From: Treponema sp. UBA4307
Lineage (GTDB): Bacteria > Spirochaetota > Spirochaetia > Treponematales > Treponemataceae
DNA length: 36,597 bases
Reading direction: 5' to 3'
Assembly (NCBI GenBank): GCA_002394685.1
Contig: DGUP01000011.1
Location: 1-36,597 of the forward strand
In this document: positions 15,795 through 24,585 of the stretch, piece by piece
Layout of the letters: each line of letters opens with the position of its first letter
Position numbering within the stretch: the stretch's first letter is position 1
Notes under the pieces: generated by a model
Database searches by the model: none
What the model was told of the DNA's origin: nothing
What the model saw: the letters and a program-made list of their open reading frames with translations, nothing else
Translations under genes and position numbers: made by a program

Positions 15795-18575
15795 ATGAAG
15801 TTAAGAAAAGTCATTACTATTTTAGTGTCATTAATTTGTACAGTAGCATTCACTTTTGCAGAAAACAGCTCACAAAGTGATTATTCCCTGCTTCTGGAAA
15901 AAGAAATCAATAATTCTTATGGATATGGATATATCACCAGCCAGGAAGTAGAAAATCAGCGTAAGGAAAATGAAAAAAAAGGCTATGGCTATTTTGCTGA
16001 TGTAGAACTGGACGTTCAGAGGGCAGCCAACGAAAAAGCTGGTTTTGGAAAAATTACAGATGAAGAAGCGGATAGCCAGAGGAGTGTGAATAAAAAGGCA
16101 GGTCTGGGAGAAATAACAGATGCTGAGGTTAAGGTTCAGATTGAAAATAATAAAGTTCAGGGATTTGGCGAATATACAGATACCCAGGTTCGCACTGTAA
16201 AAAAAGAGCAGGCTCTTAAAGACTGGGAAAAAGGTAACTATATAGCCTGTCTTTCTACCCTTTACGATATAATGGAAGAAGATCCTTCTATTAATTCAGC
16301 AGAAGTTCTTGAACTTTTTGAAGAAAGGGCAGGCTGGATAAAAAAAGCCGCTTTCAGTAAAGAAGATAAGTTATCTGACGAAGAAAGATTTGCTGAATGG
16401 TCAAAATTTCAGGTACAGTTTGAAGAATTCTGGAAAGAAAAACCTGCAATGTATATTTTCATCCAGACCGATGAACTTTATTCCGCAAGAATCAGTGAAA
16501 AATATTATCTTCTGGACAGCATTGTTCGTGAAGGTTACGATTATCTTCTTTTAAATTACAAGGCCGATGGTTTTAATTCTGAATGGCTTCTGGATGCAAC
16601 TGCCAATGTAACAGACATTTTCCTGTATGCAATGGCCCCTGAATGCTATGAAGTTGAATATACAAGCAAAATGGTTGACCGCAAACCTTTCTATACAGTT
16701 GAAAGATGGGGCTTTAACACTCCTGACAAGGAGTTCTATGAATTCAGTTTGTCAGACCTCAGACTGGAAAACGAATACAAAAAAAATAAAAATGCGGGGC
16801 TTGGTTACATTTCTGCTTATGAAGCCGTAAGACAGTGTGTAATGAATTCAAAGGAAACTAATGGAATTGAACCATATACTGATGAGTTTCTGAAAAGTCA
16901 GAGAAGTGCAAATGACAAAGCTGGCCTTGGCAGAATTACAGACAGGGAAGTAAAGGAAGAACGGAAAAAGAATCTAAAGGCAGGTAAGGGAAATTTCACT
17001 GATTATCAGATTAGCAGACAGAAAAGTAGCAACGACTGGCAGGGCTGGGGCTCTATTACAGATTACGAAAAAAAGAAATACAGTGCATTTGTAATGGTTA
17101 AAATTCCAGGCCTGAATATTGAAGCCGGAGCTGTAGAAGTTACACAGGGACTGTGGAAATATGTAATGGGAAACAAAAAAACTGGATTTGAAACAGGTGC
17201 TTTGACCAAGCCGGTAAATGGAATTTCATGGGAGAACGCCTGTGCTTTCTGTAACAAATTAAGTGAAATGAAGGGATACACACCGGTTTATTCTGTAAAT
17301 GGTTTAACAGATCCTGCATTCTGGAGAACGTCTAACCTGGTAGTTGATGAATCTGCTGACGGATACCGCCTGCCTACTGAATATGAATGGGTTTATATGG
17401 CCAGAGCGGGAGAAAATTTCATTTACTCGGGAAGCGATAAATTAAACGAAGTAGCATCATATGACGGTAACGGTCCAAGACTTTCTGAAGTTGCCAGATA
17501 CAAAGCAAATGCCTTTGGCCTTTATGATATGACTGGTAATGTGCAGGAATGGTGCTGGGAAGGTTTTGAAGATGCTCACTTTGTCCGGGGCGGAAGTTTC
17601 AGATCAAGTGCAAAGGAGTGCAGAATCACTTCATATGATCTTGTAGACACTTATAATTATTATTCTCCTGAATACGGATTCAGAATTGTTCGTTCAACAA
17701 ATAAAAAATCCATGTCACGTAAATCTGCATTTGCTTCTCAATTCTACCGGGAAAAAGCTCAGCGTATTATAAACAGCAGGCGGGGTTACGGTGAATTGAC
17801 CGATGCTGAAGTTGAAGATGAAAAATCGTTTAACGAAAAGCGGGGCTACGGAAGAATAACAAATAATCAGCTGGCATCGAAAAAGGATAAAAGCGAAAAA
17901 GTAAGTGAAGCAGTTCTTGAAAAAATTAATTCTCTCCTGGAAATGATTCAAATCCCTGGAAAAGATTACAAAATGCAGAAGACAGAAGTTACTCAGGAAT
18001 TGTTTGAACTTGTAATGGGATATAATCCTTCCGAAAATAAATCCGGCAAAAATCTTCCTGTTGAAAATGTGTGCTGGTTTGATACCATTTACTTTTGTAA
18101 CCGCTTAAGTGAACTTACAGGCCTTACACCTGTTTATTCTGTTAACGGTTCAACAAATGTAAAAGACTGGAATTATGTTCCGGGAATTAATCACTTTATT
18201 AATGGACAAATTGGAATTTCTAAAACTGCAAATGGTTATCAGCTGCCGTCTATTGAACAGTATTCTTATTGTGCTTCAGCTGGAACTAAAGAAGATTATT
18301 CTGTAAGCAGTTTGAAAAAAATTGCCTGGTATTCAGGTAACTCTAAGTTAAACACTCATCCTGTTGCAAGGAAACAGGCAAATGAATTTGGTCTTTATGA
18401 TCTGCTGGGGAATGTAAAAGAAATTTCTTCAGAAAAAGAAACAAAAGTATGTACTGTATTCGGTGGTTCAGCTTATGATTACGAAGGTTTCTGTAATGTA
18501 AGCAGTACAAGTAAAGAATATGTATCTTTTGGTAGTGATTTTACTGGATTTAGAGTTGTCAGCAATAATAAATAA
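15795..18575 (+). CDS. Secreted protein with two SUMF1/FGE-fold domains and twelve 20-residue GxG repeats
   Basis: A 926-residue exported protein with a signal peptide of about 22 residues (ending F-A-E-N). Repeats of the type G-[YFL]-G-x-[IY]-T-D-x-E-V-x-x-Q-R-x-x-N-x-K-A begin at residues 43, 63, 83, 103 and 123, an almost exact 20-residue period. They recur at 335, 357, 377, 397 and 417, and at 664 and 684. Two formylglycine-generating-enzyme-like (SUMF1) domains follow repeat blocks, at about 431-635 and 713-925. Each has V-T-Q-x-L, W-E-N/W-F-D with A-F-C-N-[KR]-L-S-E, G-Y-[RQ]-L-P, N-x-F-G-L-Y-D-[ML]-x-G-N-V and a G-G-S...G-F-R end. In Treponema such domains are usually binding modules, and true FGE activity is not supported. 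Ribosome site GAGAGGA. The GH5 lipoprotein gene follows after 11 bp. Confidence 0.8.
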   Translation: MKLRKVITILVSLICTVAFTFAENSSQSDYSLLLEKEINNSYGYGYITSQEVENQRKENEKKGYGYFADVELDVQRAANEKAGFGKITDEEADSQRSVNKKAGLGEITDAEVKVQIENNKVQGFGEYTDTQVRTVKKEQALKDWEKGNYIACLSTLYDIMEEDPSINSAEVLELFEERAGWIKKAAFSKEDKLSDEERFAEWSKFQVQFEEFWKEKPAMYIFIQTDELYSARISEKYYLLDSIVREGYDYLLLNYKADGFNSEWLLDATANVTDIFLYAMAPECYEVEYTSKMVDRKPFYTVERWGFNTPDKEFYEFSLSDLRLENEYKKNKNAGLGYISAYEAVRQCVMNSKETNGIEPYTDEFLKSQRSANDKAGLGRITDREVKEERKKNLKAGKGNFTDYQISRQKSSNDWQGWGSITDYEKKKYSAFVMVKIPGLNIEAGAVEVTQGLWKYVMGNKKTGFETGALTKPVNGISWENACAFCNKLSEMKGYTPVYSVNGLTDPAFWRTSNLVVDESADGYRLPTEYEWVYMARAGENFIYSGSDKLNEVASYDGNGPRLSEVARYKANAFGLYDMTGNVQEWCWEGFEDAHFVRGGSFRSSAKECRITSYDLVDTYNYYSPEYGFRIVRSTNKKSMSRKSAFASQFYREKAQRIINSRRGYGELTDAEVEDEKSFNEKRGYGRITNNQLASKKDKSEKVSEAVLEKINSLLEMIQIPGKDYKMQKTEVTQELFELVMGYNPSENKSGKNLPVENVCWFDTIYFCNRLSELTGLTPVYSVNGSTNVKDWNYVPGINHFINGQIGISKTANGYQLPSIEQYSYCASAGTKEDYSVSSLKKIAWYSGNSKLNTHPVARKQANEFGLYDLLGNVKEISSEKETKVCTVFGGSAYDYEGFCNVSSTSKEYVSFGSDFTGFRVVSNNK

Positions 18576-18586
18576 TGAGGTCTTAA

Positions 18587-19765
18587 ATGAAAAAAATAGT
18601 GGGAATCCTTACAGCAGTTTTAGTTTTAGGGATTTTGAGTGGATGTACTAAAAGTGTAAAAGACAGTGGAAAAGTTTCTTTTGCAGACGTAAATGGATTT
18701 GAACTTGTAAACGATATGGAGTGTGGCTGGAATCTTGGTAACACTTTTGATGCCACAGGAAGCAGTGGGCTTGAAGCAGAAACTTCCTGGGGGCAACCTT
18801 CTACTACAAAAGGAATGATAGATGCACTTGCAGCAAGCGGAATAAAATCAATCCGCATACCGGTCAGCTGGCACAATCACATAATTGACAAAAATTTAAC
18901 TGTAGATCCTGCATGGATGGAAAGAGTAAAAACTGTTGTGGACTGGGCTCTGGCTGCAGATATGTATGTTATTTTGAATACCCACCACGACTGTCTGGAA
19001 AATTCCTGGTCTGATGATTACGGTTATTATGTTGATTCAGAAAATTACGAAAAATCTGAAAAATATCTTACTCGCATCTGGTCGCAGATTTGTAATGCCT
19101 TTAACAATGGCTACGGTGAAAAATTGATTTTTGAAATCTGGAATGAGCCACGTGCCAGAGGTACAGAATATGAATGGTGGAATAATAAAAATTCCTCTGA
19201 GTATTATGATTATTCAGACAATGTGAATAAGCTTAACCAGAAACTGCTGAACACAATCCGTGGCAGCGGCGGAAATAATAAAAAGCGTTTTGTTATGATT
19301 ACAGGTCTTCAGGCCAGTCCGGATTCAGCACTTGCAGGAGAATTTCAGATGCCAGAAGATCTGGAAGAATATGTTGAAAATCCTCACATAATTCTTTCAG
19401 TGCATATGTATAGCCCTTACAAGTTTGCCATGGAAACTCCAGGAGACATTCATTTAACAAATCTTCATAAAATAGAAGTGAACAATATTTTTAATCAGCT
19501 GGAAAAGAAATTTTCCTATGCGGGATATCCTGTAATTGTTGGGGAGTACGGGGCAACAAATAAGGGAAATCTTGAAGACCGTGTTGAATGGTTTAAATAT
19601 TTTGTTTCTGCTGCAAGAGAACACGGCTTTACCTGTTTTGTATGGGATAACGGCCAGGCAGATGCAAATCCAAATGAAGGTGAAAGATTCGGTTTCTTTA
19701 ACAGAGTGTCCGGTAAATGGTATTTCCCTGAGATTCAGCAGGCAATTGTAGAAAACTGTAAGTAA
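18587..19765 (+). CDS. GH5-family endo-beta-glucanase lipoprotein
   Basis: A 392-residue lipoprotein (lipobox L-S-G-C, Cys 20), anchored in a membrane and probably exposed to periplasm or surface. The mature part is one GH5 TIM barrel: G-W-N-L-G-N-T-F-D-A (47-56), S-I-R-I-P-V-S-W (88-95), N-T-H-H-D (131-135), the acid/base E187 in E-I-W-N-E-P, H-M-Y at 273-275 and the nucleophile E320 in V-G-E-Y-G-A. These features fit the cellulase/xyloglucanase subgroup (GH5_4-like). No carbohydrate-binding domain is attached. It starts 11 bp after the SUMF1 protein gene with a GAGG ribosome site, so the two are probably co-expressed, which hints that the SUMF1 protein binds glycan. Confidence 0.9.
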   Translation: MKKIVGILTAVLVLGILSGCTKSVKDSGKVSFADVNGFELVNDMECGWNLGNTFDATGSSGLEAETSWGQPSTTKGMIDALAASGIKSIRIPVSWHNHIIDKNLTVDPAWMERVKTVVDWALAADMYVILNTHHDCLENSWSDDYGYYVDSENYEKSEKYLTRIWSQICNAFNNGYGEKLIFEIWNEPRARGTEYEWWNNKNSSEYYDYSDNVNKLNQKLLNTIRGSGGNNKKRFVMITGLQASPDSALAGEFQMPEDLEEYVENPHIILSVHMYSPYKFAMETPGDIHLTNLHKIEVNNIFNQLEKKFSYAGYPVIVGEYGATNKGNLEDRVEWFKYFVSAAREHGFTCFVWDNGQADANPNEGERFGFFNRVSGKWYFPEIQQAIVENCK

Positions 19766-19819
19766 TGATGCTAAGATAGTCTAAGTGGGACAGACTTTAA
19801 ATGGTTTGGGGAGTGCAAA

Positions 19820-20164
19820 ATGGAAACATTAATTAAAACTACGGGAAGCAAAATTTCAGGTACTACAAAAGCCGCAATTCTTTTGTGTGAACTGGGAGCT
19901 GCTTCTCCAGTGTGGAAATATTTAAAACTGAATCAGTCAGAAAAGAGGATTCTTGCCCATCAGCTTAAGATGCTCGGAACTTATGATTACGAAAGCAAGG
20001 TTCAGGCTCAGAGAGAAGTTGATGTTCTGGAAGAAGCCCTTGAGTATGGAGCTGCCAGAGGATTCTACAAAGGCAGGACAAAAGCTTCTGATTCCCAGAC
20101 TTTGATTAAAGAAAATACTGATGCGGTTGCAAAAATGCTTCGCAAATGGATGGAATCAAAATAA
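19820..20164 (+). CDS. Short FliG N-domain-like protein
   Basis: A 114-residue, all-helical cytosolic protein. T-T-K-A-A-I-L-L-C-E-L-G followed by W-K-Y-L-K-L-N-Q-S-E-K-R-I-L resembles the N-terminal domain of the flagellar switch protein FliG (K-A-A-I-L-L-x-x-L-G ... L-x-E-x-E). The middle and C-terminal FliG domains are absent. The tail (E-Y-G-A-A-R-G-F-Y-K-G-R-T-K-A) has no evident counterpart. The ribosome site is GGGGAG. It lies 54 bp after the GH5 gene and just before a terminator, so it may be the last gene of that unit. The similarity is by eye and moderate; a role at the flagellar motor is a guess. Confidence 0.45.
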   Translation: METLIKTTGSKISGTTKAAILLCELGAASPVWKYLKLNQSEKRILAHQLKMLGTYDYESKVQAQREVDVLEEALEYGAARGFYKGRTKASDSQTLIKENTDAVAKMLRKWMESK

Positions 20165-20230
20165 AAAAAACACCTGTTGTGCAGAATGAAGTTTTCTTCA
20201 TTTAACTTACACGGCAGGTGTTTTTTATTT
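20163..20230 (+). terminator. Terminator after the FliG-N-like gene
   Basis: Outer stem AAAACACCTG (20167-20176) with CAGGTGTTTT (20215-20224) encloses an inner stem AATGAAG/CTTCATT. The transcript ends in TTTTTTATTTT. Strong intrinsic terminator for the + strand operon. Confidence 0.85.
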
Positions 20231-20302
20231 TAAAAGGGGCTCCCTTATGAAAAAAAATATTCAAAGTTAGCCGCTTTCTTTGAAAAAGTGCGGGATCAGA
20301 AA

Positions 20303-20950
20303 TTATTCAGCTAGGTCGATATTTTTACCTGTTAATCCAACATAGGCACCAGATTTTGCTTCATTTGAAGAAGGGTGAGCAAGAAGCCATTTGTTCTTTG
20401 CCCAGAGCATCTTGTCTTCAAGATTTTTAACAGTAATTTCTGGTTTTGCTGTATTTGTATCTTTTGGAAGAACAATAACTACGCGGAAACCTTCAGCACT
20501 CACTTTGCCGTTTACAAGATTGTTACATGGAGCGTAGTGGAGTGTAGTTTCGTAAACAAGAACTGCTGTTCCTTTTGGCACGCGGAAAGCCTGAACTTTT
20601 TTTGTATTCAGCTTGCCTCTTTTAACTTCATCAGCTTTTGCAAGAAGAAGAATAATATCATTAGAAGGAATGTTGATTTCAGAACCGCGATGGTATTCAA
20701 GACAGTTAAGCTTTGTGTTATGACCGTTGCAGTAACCAATTTGTATTGGCATTCCACCATAAGCATTGCTGCTCAATTCTTTTGCAACAGGGAGAGCTTC
20801 AAGACCTGCATCTCCTGGTTCGTAACAGGTTGCTCCTTCTGGTTTTGGAGTAGTTTCATCCAGTTTCTTTAATAAATCTGTTACATCGTAGCCAGTGAGA
20901 ACTTTTCCATATTTTTCAAATTCTTCTGAAAAAACACTTTTGATTTTCAT
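20303..20950 (-). CDS. DUF4867-like cupin protein
   Basis: A 215-residue cytosolic protein that I match by memory to the DUF4867 family. Its hallmark region is G-Y-C-N-G-H-N-T-K-L-N-C-L-E-Y-H-R-G-S-E (about residues 73-92), followed by V-P-K-G-T-A-V and E-T-T-L-H-Y-A-P-C (about 133-140). The His and Glu residues in this double-stranded beta-helix pattern look like a cupin metal site (H76, E84, H86, H137 as candidates), compatible with a sugar isomerase, epimerase or lyase role that is not established. The ribosome site is AAGGAG. It is divergent from the GH95 gene across a 256 bp spacer, which suggests shared control with fucose use. Confidence 0.62.
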   Translation of the reverse strand: MKIKSVFSEEFEKYGKVLTGYDVTDLLKKLDETTPKPEGATCYEPGDAGLEALPVAKELSSNAYGGMPIQIGYCNGHNTKLNCLEYHRGSEINIPSNDIILLLAKADEVKRGKLNTKKVQAFRVPKGTAVLVYETTLHYAPCNNLVNGKVSAEGFRVVIVLPKDTNTAKPEITVKNLEDKMLWAKNKWLLAHPSSNEAKSGAYVGLTGKNIDLAE

Positions 20951-20972
20951 TTTGTTTTCTCCTTATATCGGT

Positions 20973-21000
20973 ATTATAAAATTAAACTCTATCTTTTGAA
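20973..21000 (-). promoter_or_regulatory. Promoter of the DUF4867-like gene
   Basis: On the minus strand TTCAAA (21000-20995), a 16 bp spacer and a perfect TATAAT (20978-20973), giving a short leader before the AAGGAG ribosome site. The rest of the divergent spacer (21001-21157) is AT-rich with no gene seen. Confidence 0.5.
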
Positions 21001-21157
21001 GGATGATTTGATTTTATAACAAAATCTGCCTGACAGTATACAATAAATTATAAAATAGGGAAATTTAATGTTAAAGTGACAGGGGAAAAATACTCCTTGA
21101 ATTTGTCATTACGACCTGCTGTTGCCTGGGATGGCCTGCATTTACAAATCAGCTTTA

Positions 21158-21196
21158 TTGCAAATCACTTGAATTATGATAAAATGAGGCCTAGGC
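21158..21196 (+). promoter_or_regulatory. GH95 promoter with palindrome at the transcription start
   Basis: TTGCAA (21158-21163), a 16 bp spacer and TAAAAT (21180-21185), the same spacing and -10 as the isomerase and xylulokinase promoters. An 8 bp perfect palindrome GCCTAGGC (21189-21196) lies where transcription would begin, before the AAGGAG site, and could be an operator. Confidence 0.5.
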
Positions 21197-21212
21197 AGAA
21201 AAAGGAGTGATT

Positions 21213-23615
21213 ATGAATAAACTTTGGTATACAGAACCAGCCAGGGATTGGAATGAAGCCCTTCCTGTAGGAAATGGTCGTCTTGCCGCAATGGTATATG
21301 GTCGTCCGGATCATGAAATAATTCAGCTGAATGAAGAATCAGTGTGGTCTGGAAAATTCAAAAACAGAAATAATAAGTCCTGTAAAAAATCCCTTCCGGA
21401 AATCCGCAAAATGATTAGTGAAGGCCGGGTTCAGGAGGCTCAGGCTCTTGCTTATGAAAGTATGACTGGTAATCCTGCAAATCAAAGTGTATATCAGACT
21501 GCAGGTGAACTTCATATTGATTATTATACAGAGGAAACTGTGGGTCTTGCCGGCCCAACTCAGGATAGAAAAAATACATTTCCTGGTATGAGCATGTATC
21601 GCCGGGAACTGGATCTGGATGAAGCAATCGTTACAACTTCGTTCATGGCAGAAAGCAATCTGCCTAATCCTGATGAATTGTCCCGCCGTTCAAAGGGCTA
21701 CAGCCTGAATTTTAAGCGTGAAGTTTTTATTCCTGCGGGATTAAACGTGCTTGTGATTCATATAACTTCTTCTTCTCCAAAAAGTATTTATCTCCGTGCC
21801 AATTTCAGCAGGGGCAGCTTTTCTACAAAAAATGTTGCCCTTAACGAAGATACAATTGAAATGGAAGATACTCACGGTATTCCGTACAGTGCAGTTGCAA
21901 TGGCTCAGGCCAGCGGAGGCAAAGTGTTCACTCGTGGAAACTGTCTCCTTGTTGAAGCTGCAGATGAAGTAAACATTTTTGTGGATATTCAGACTGCTTT
22001 CCGGAGACGCCACTATGCACGGAAGGGGGGAAATGTTCACGTAACAGACGCGTTCCTGGCATCCCTCTGCAAGGATGAAGCATTGAAAAATGTTTGTTAT
22101 GCAAGTGCTGTTCCTTATTCAAAAATCGTTGCACATCATATTACAGAATATGGTGAACTTTTTAACAAAGTTAAACTGACTCTTGCAGGGGATGAAAAGG
22201 ATGGAGAAAACATTCCTACAAACAAACTCCTTGAAGAAAAAACAGAAAGCCTGGCACTGGCACAACTGTACTGGAATTATGGAAAGTATCTTTTGATTTC
22301 TTCAAGCCGTTTCCCGGCAAGCCTTCCAGCCAACCTTCAGGGAAAATGGGCAAGGGATATGGATCCGCCATGGGGTTCAAAATATACAATCAACATTAAT
22401 ACAGAAATGAACTACTGGCCTGCAAATATGTGTGGTCTTGAAGAAACCGAGTTACCGCTTTTTGAACTCTTTAAGCGTGCTTATAAAAACGGCCGCCGTA
22501 CCGCGAGAGAAATGTATGGAGTAAACGGATTTGTTGCTCACCATAATCTGGATATCTGGGGAGATACAGCTCCTCAGGATGAATGGATTCCCGGCACATA
22601 CTGGGTTCTTGGGGCTGCCTGGCTTGCAACTCATGTTAGAGAGCATTTCGAATATACTCAGGACAAAAAGTTCCTGAAAAAATATTACTTCTATATGAAG
22701 AGAGTGTGTGATTTCTTTGTTGAATATCTTACGAAATCAGATGATGGAAAGCATTTAATTATTAATCCGTCAGTTTCTCCAGAGAACACATACCGCCTGC
22801 CGAACGGTGAAACAGGAAGCTTCTCTGCAGGAACAGATATGGATAACCGCATTCTGGAACATTTGTTCTCTGCAACAATTAAATCTGCAGAGGATTTGAA
22901 CATTAGTCCAAAAAATACAGATTTACTTCAGTATAGGGAAGTCCTTTCAAAAATCGAAGGAGTTGTTGTTACTTCAGAAGGTACAATCAGGGAATGGCCT
23001 GTTAAATGCACGGAAGTTGAACCTGGACACAGACATATTTCTCAGCTTTATGGACTTTTCCCGGGTCATTCCATTAACCATAATCGTACTCCGGACCTGG
23101 CTAAGGCCGCTGAAGCTACAATCGAAAAGCGTCTGGCTAACGGTGGAGGACATACCGGATGGTCTCAGGCCTGGATAATGAATTTCAGGGCCAGTCTTCA
23201 TGACCGGGAAGGAGCTTACAAATCACTGATTCAGCTCTTTAATAAATCAACTCTGCCAAATCTTTTTGACAATCATCCTCCTTTCCAGATTGACGGCAAT
23301 TTTGGTTCCCTCTGCGCAATGACCCGCTTTATTGTACAAAGTGAAATTGTGGATGATAAAGTTGAAATTACTCTTCTTCCGGCACTTCCGGAAAAGTGGA
23401 AATCTGGTTCCCTTAAAGGTGTAAATATTAAGGGCAACCTTGCAATGGATTTCCAGTGGGAAAATGGAAGAATTGTTAATGGCAGTCTTTATCGCTTGAA
23501 TCAAAATGAACAGTATTATGAAGATATTGTTTTCTGGATTGGTGAGCATAGTTACAATGCTCATATTACAGATGGCAAAATTGATCTTCTGAATGCTTTG
23601 CCAAGCAGCCTGTAG
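21213..23615 (+). CDS. GH95 family alpha-L-fucosidase (or alpha-L-galactosidase)
   Basis: An 800-residue glycoside hydrolase. The ATG at 21213 is chosen over an in-frame GTG at 21207 because AAGGAG sits 5 bp upstream. The N-terminus W-Y-x-x-P-A-x-x-W-x-E-A-L-P-[VI]-G-N-G-R-L-A-A is the GH95 signature. It continues with Q-L-N-E-E-S-V-W-S-G, and in the (alpha/alpha)6 barrel P-A-N-L-Q-G-K-W, N-T-E-M-N-Y-W-P, S-V-S-P-E-N with candidate catalytic E524, H-R-H-I-S-Q-L-Y-G-L-F-P-G, G-W-S-Q-A-W and Q-I-D-G-N-F-G. There is no signal peptide, so it acts on imported oligosaccharides in the cytosol. Fucosyl residues of xyloglucan or host glycans are likely substrates; galactosidase specificity exists in the family. 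Monocistronic with a terminator. Confidence 0.92.
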   Translation: MNKLWYTEPARDWNEALPVGNGRLAAMVYGRPDHEIIQLNEESVWSGKFKNRNNKSCKKSLPEIRKMISEGRVQEAQALAYESMTGNPANQSVYQTAGELHIDYYTEETVGLAGPTQDRKNTFPGMSMYRRELDLDEAIVTTSFMAESNLPNPDELSRRSKGYSLNFKREVFIPAGLNVLVIHITSSSPKSIYLRANFSRGSFSTKNVALNEDTIEMEDTHGIPYSAVAMAQASGGKVFTRGNCLLVEAADEVNIFVDIQTAFRRRHYARKGGNVHVTDAFLASLCKDEALKNVCYASAVPYSKIVAHHITEYGELFNKVKLTLAGDEKDGENIPTNKLLEEKTESLALAQLYWNYGKYLLISSSRFPASLPANLQGKWARDMDPPWGSKYTININTEMNYWPANMCGLEETELPLFELFKRAYKNGRRTAREMYGVNGFVAHHNLDIWGDTAPQDEWIPGTYWVLGAAWLATHVREHFEYTQDKKFLKKYYFYMKRVCDFFVEYLTKSDDGKHLIINPSVSPENTYRLPNGETGSFSAGTDMDNRILEHLFSATIKSAEDLNISPKNTDLLQYREVLSKIEGVVVTSEGTIREWPVKCTEVEPGHRHISQLYGLFPGHSINHNRTPDLAKAAEATIEKRLANGGGHTGWSQAWIMNFRASLHDREGAYKSLIQLFNKSTLPNLFDNHPPFQIDGNFGSLCAMTRFIVQSEIVDDKVEITLLPALPEKWKSGSLKGVNIKGNLAMDFQWENGRIVNGSLYRLNQNEQYYEDIVFWIGEHSYNAHITDGKIDLLNALPSSL

Positions 23616-23620
23616 TATAA

Positions 23621-23659
23621 AAAGCGGTACGTCATTAGTTTACGATGTACCGCTTTTTT
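23621..23659 (+). terminator. Terminator of the GH95 gene
   Basis: AAAGCGGTAC-GTC (23621-23633) pairs with GA-TGTACCGCTTT (23644-23656) around a short AT loop, followed by a T run. Strong intrinsic terminator. Confidence 0.88.
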
Positions 23660-23667
23660 GATATATT
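23639..23667 (+). promoter_or_regulatory. Possible promoter giving a nearly leaderless EamA transcript
   Basis: TTTACG (23639-23644), 17 bp, TATATT (23662-23667). The -35 lies inside the upstream terminator stem. Transcription would start about 23673-23675, only 2-4 bases before the ATG at 23677, and there is no ribosome site before that ATG. Confidence 0.4.
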
Positions 23668-23676
23668 CTTTCAACT

Positions 23677-24585
23677 ATGTTTCTTGGTTACTTTTTAGCA
23701 GTTATTACAATTTTTTTCTGGGGAATCACTTTTATTTCAACAAAAATTCTGCTGATTGATTTTTCTCCTATTGAGATTCTTTTTTTTAGATTTATTGCTG
23801 CATATGCCGGTCTCTGGATTTTTCACCCAAAAACAATGAAAATCCCTTTTAAAGACAACTTAATCTTTCTGCTTGCAGGTTTGACTGGGGTAACCTTATA
23901 TCAGTTTACGGAAAATGTTGCCCTTTCATATACTTCAGCATCGAACGTCAGCCTGATTGTAAGCATGTGCCCTTTGTTTACTGCAATCATTACGCAAATC
24001 TTTCTGAAAGAAAAAGCTGTTACAAGATGGTTCGTTTTAGGATTTGTTGTTGCAATTACCGGCGTGGCTCTGGTTTGTATGAATGGAAATATGGAAATGA
24101 AGTTCAGCCCGAAAGGGGATTTGCTTGCTTTGCTTTCGGCTCTCTGCTGGGGTTTCTATTCACTCTTTATTTCCATATTGAATGGAAAGAAATATGATTC
24201 AATTTGTGTGACCAGACGGGTTTTCTTTTTTGCACTGCTCACAATGATTCCTTTAGTGGTTCTTGGATATTTTAAAGGTGATGTGAATATTTCTGCTGCA
24301 GTTAACAGTGTTCGTTTTACAAAATGGACCAACTGGCTGAATCTGCTGTTCCTGGGTTTGATTGCAAGCGCCTTCTGTTTCTGGTCCTGGAATAAGGCCT
24401 GCTCTATTGTAGGAACAGTTCACATTACAAAAGCAATTTACCTTAATCCTCTGGTAACCATAATTTTTTCATTCTTTATCCTTGGTGAAAAAATTACCTG
24501 GATGGGAGCTCTTGGCGCACTGATTACTATAGCAGGTCTTTTTATTTCTGGAATTAAAACTAAAAAACAGAAAGGTCTTGCCTAG
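23677..24585 (+). CDS. EamA/DMT-family transporter
   Basis: A 302-residue inner-membrane protein with about ten helices in two EamA repeats. F-F-W-G-I-T-F-I-S-T-K near the N-terminus, a central T-S-A-S-N-V-S-L-I, and I-Y-L-N-P-L-V-T near the end of the second half are typical. The ATG is right by alignment of the first helix, yet no Shine-Dalgarno is visible. The substrate is unknown. It shares only family-level likeness with the transporter at 2885. Its stop codon abuts the stop of the convergent WG-repeat gene with no bases between and no terminator, so the two transcripts must overlap. Confidence 0.88.
   Translation: MFLGYFLAVITIFFWGITFISTKILLIDFSPIEILFFRFIAAYAGLWIFHPKTMKIPFKDNLIFLLAGLTGVTLYQFTENVALSYTSASNVSLIVSMCPLFTAIITQIFLKEKAVTRWFVLGFVVAITGVALVCMNGNMEMKFSPKGDLLALLSALCWGFYSLFISILNGKKYDSICVTRRVFFFALLTMIPLVVLGYFKGDVNISAAVNSVRFTKWTNWLNLLFLGLIASAFCFWSWNKACSIVGTVHITKAIYLNPLVTIIFSFFILGEKITWMGALGALITIAGLFISGIKTKKQKGLA

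Noticed and set aside
15921..16200. Regularly spaced repeats that might suggest a CRISPR array or minisatellite
   Set aside because: The 60 bp periodicity is coding (20 residues), DNA copies are diverged, and there are no identical repeats with unique spacers.
18400..18575. Possible variable region of a diversity-generating retroelement at the end of the SUMF1-fold protein
   Set aside because: Such folds are targets in some treponemes, but no reverse transcriptase, template repeat or adenine-biased codon pattern is present in the window.
20250..20276. Tiny frame (ATG plus six codons) after the terminator at 20.2 kb
   Set aside because: Seven codons only, with no conserved context.
20375..20872. 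Open frame of 165 codons antisense to the DUF4867-like gene
   Set aside because: Shadow of a conserved gene; composition (many Cys, Phe) is typical of antisense translation and no start signal is present.
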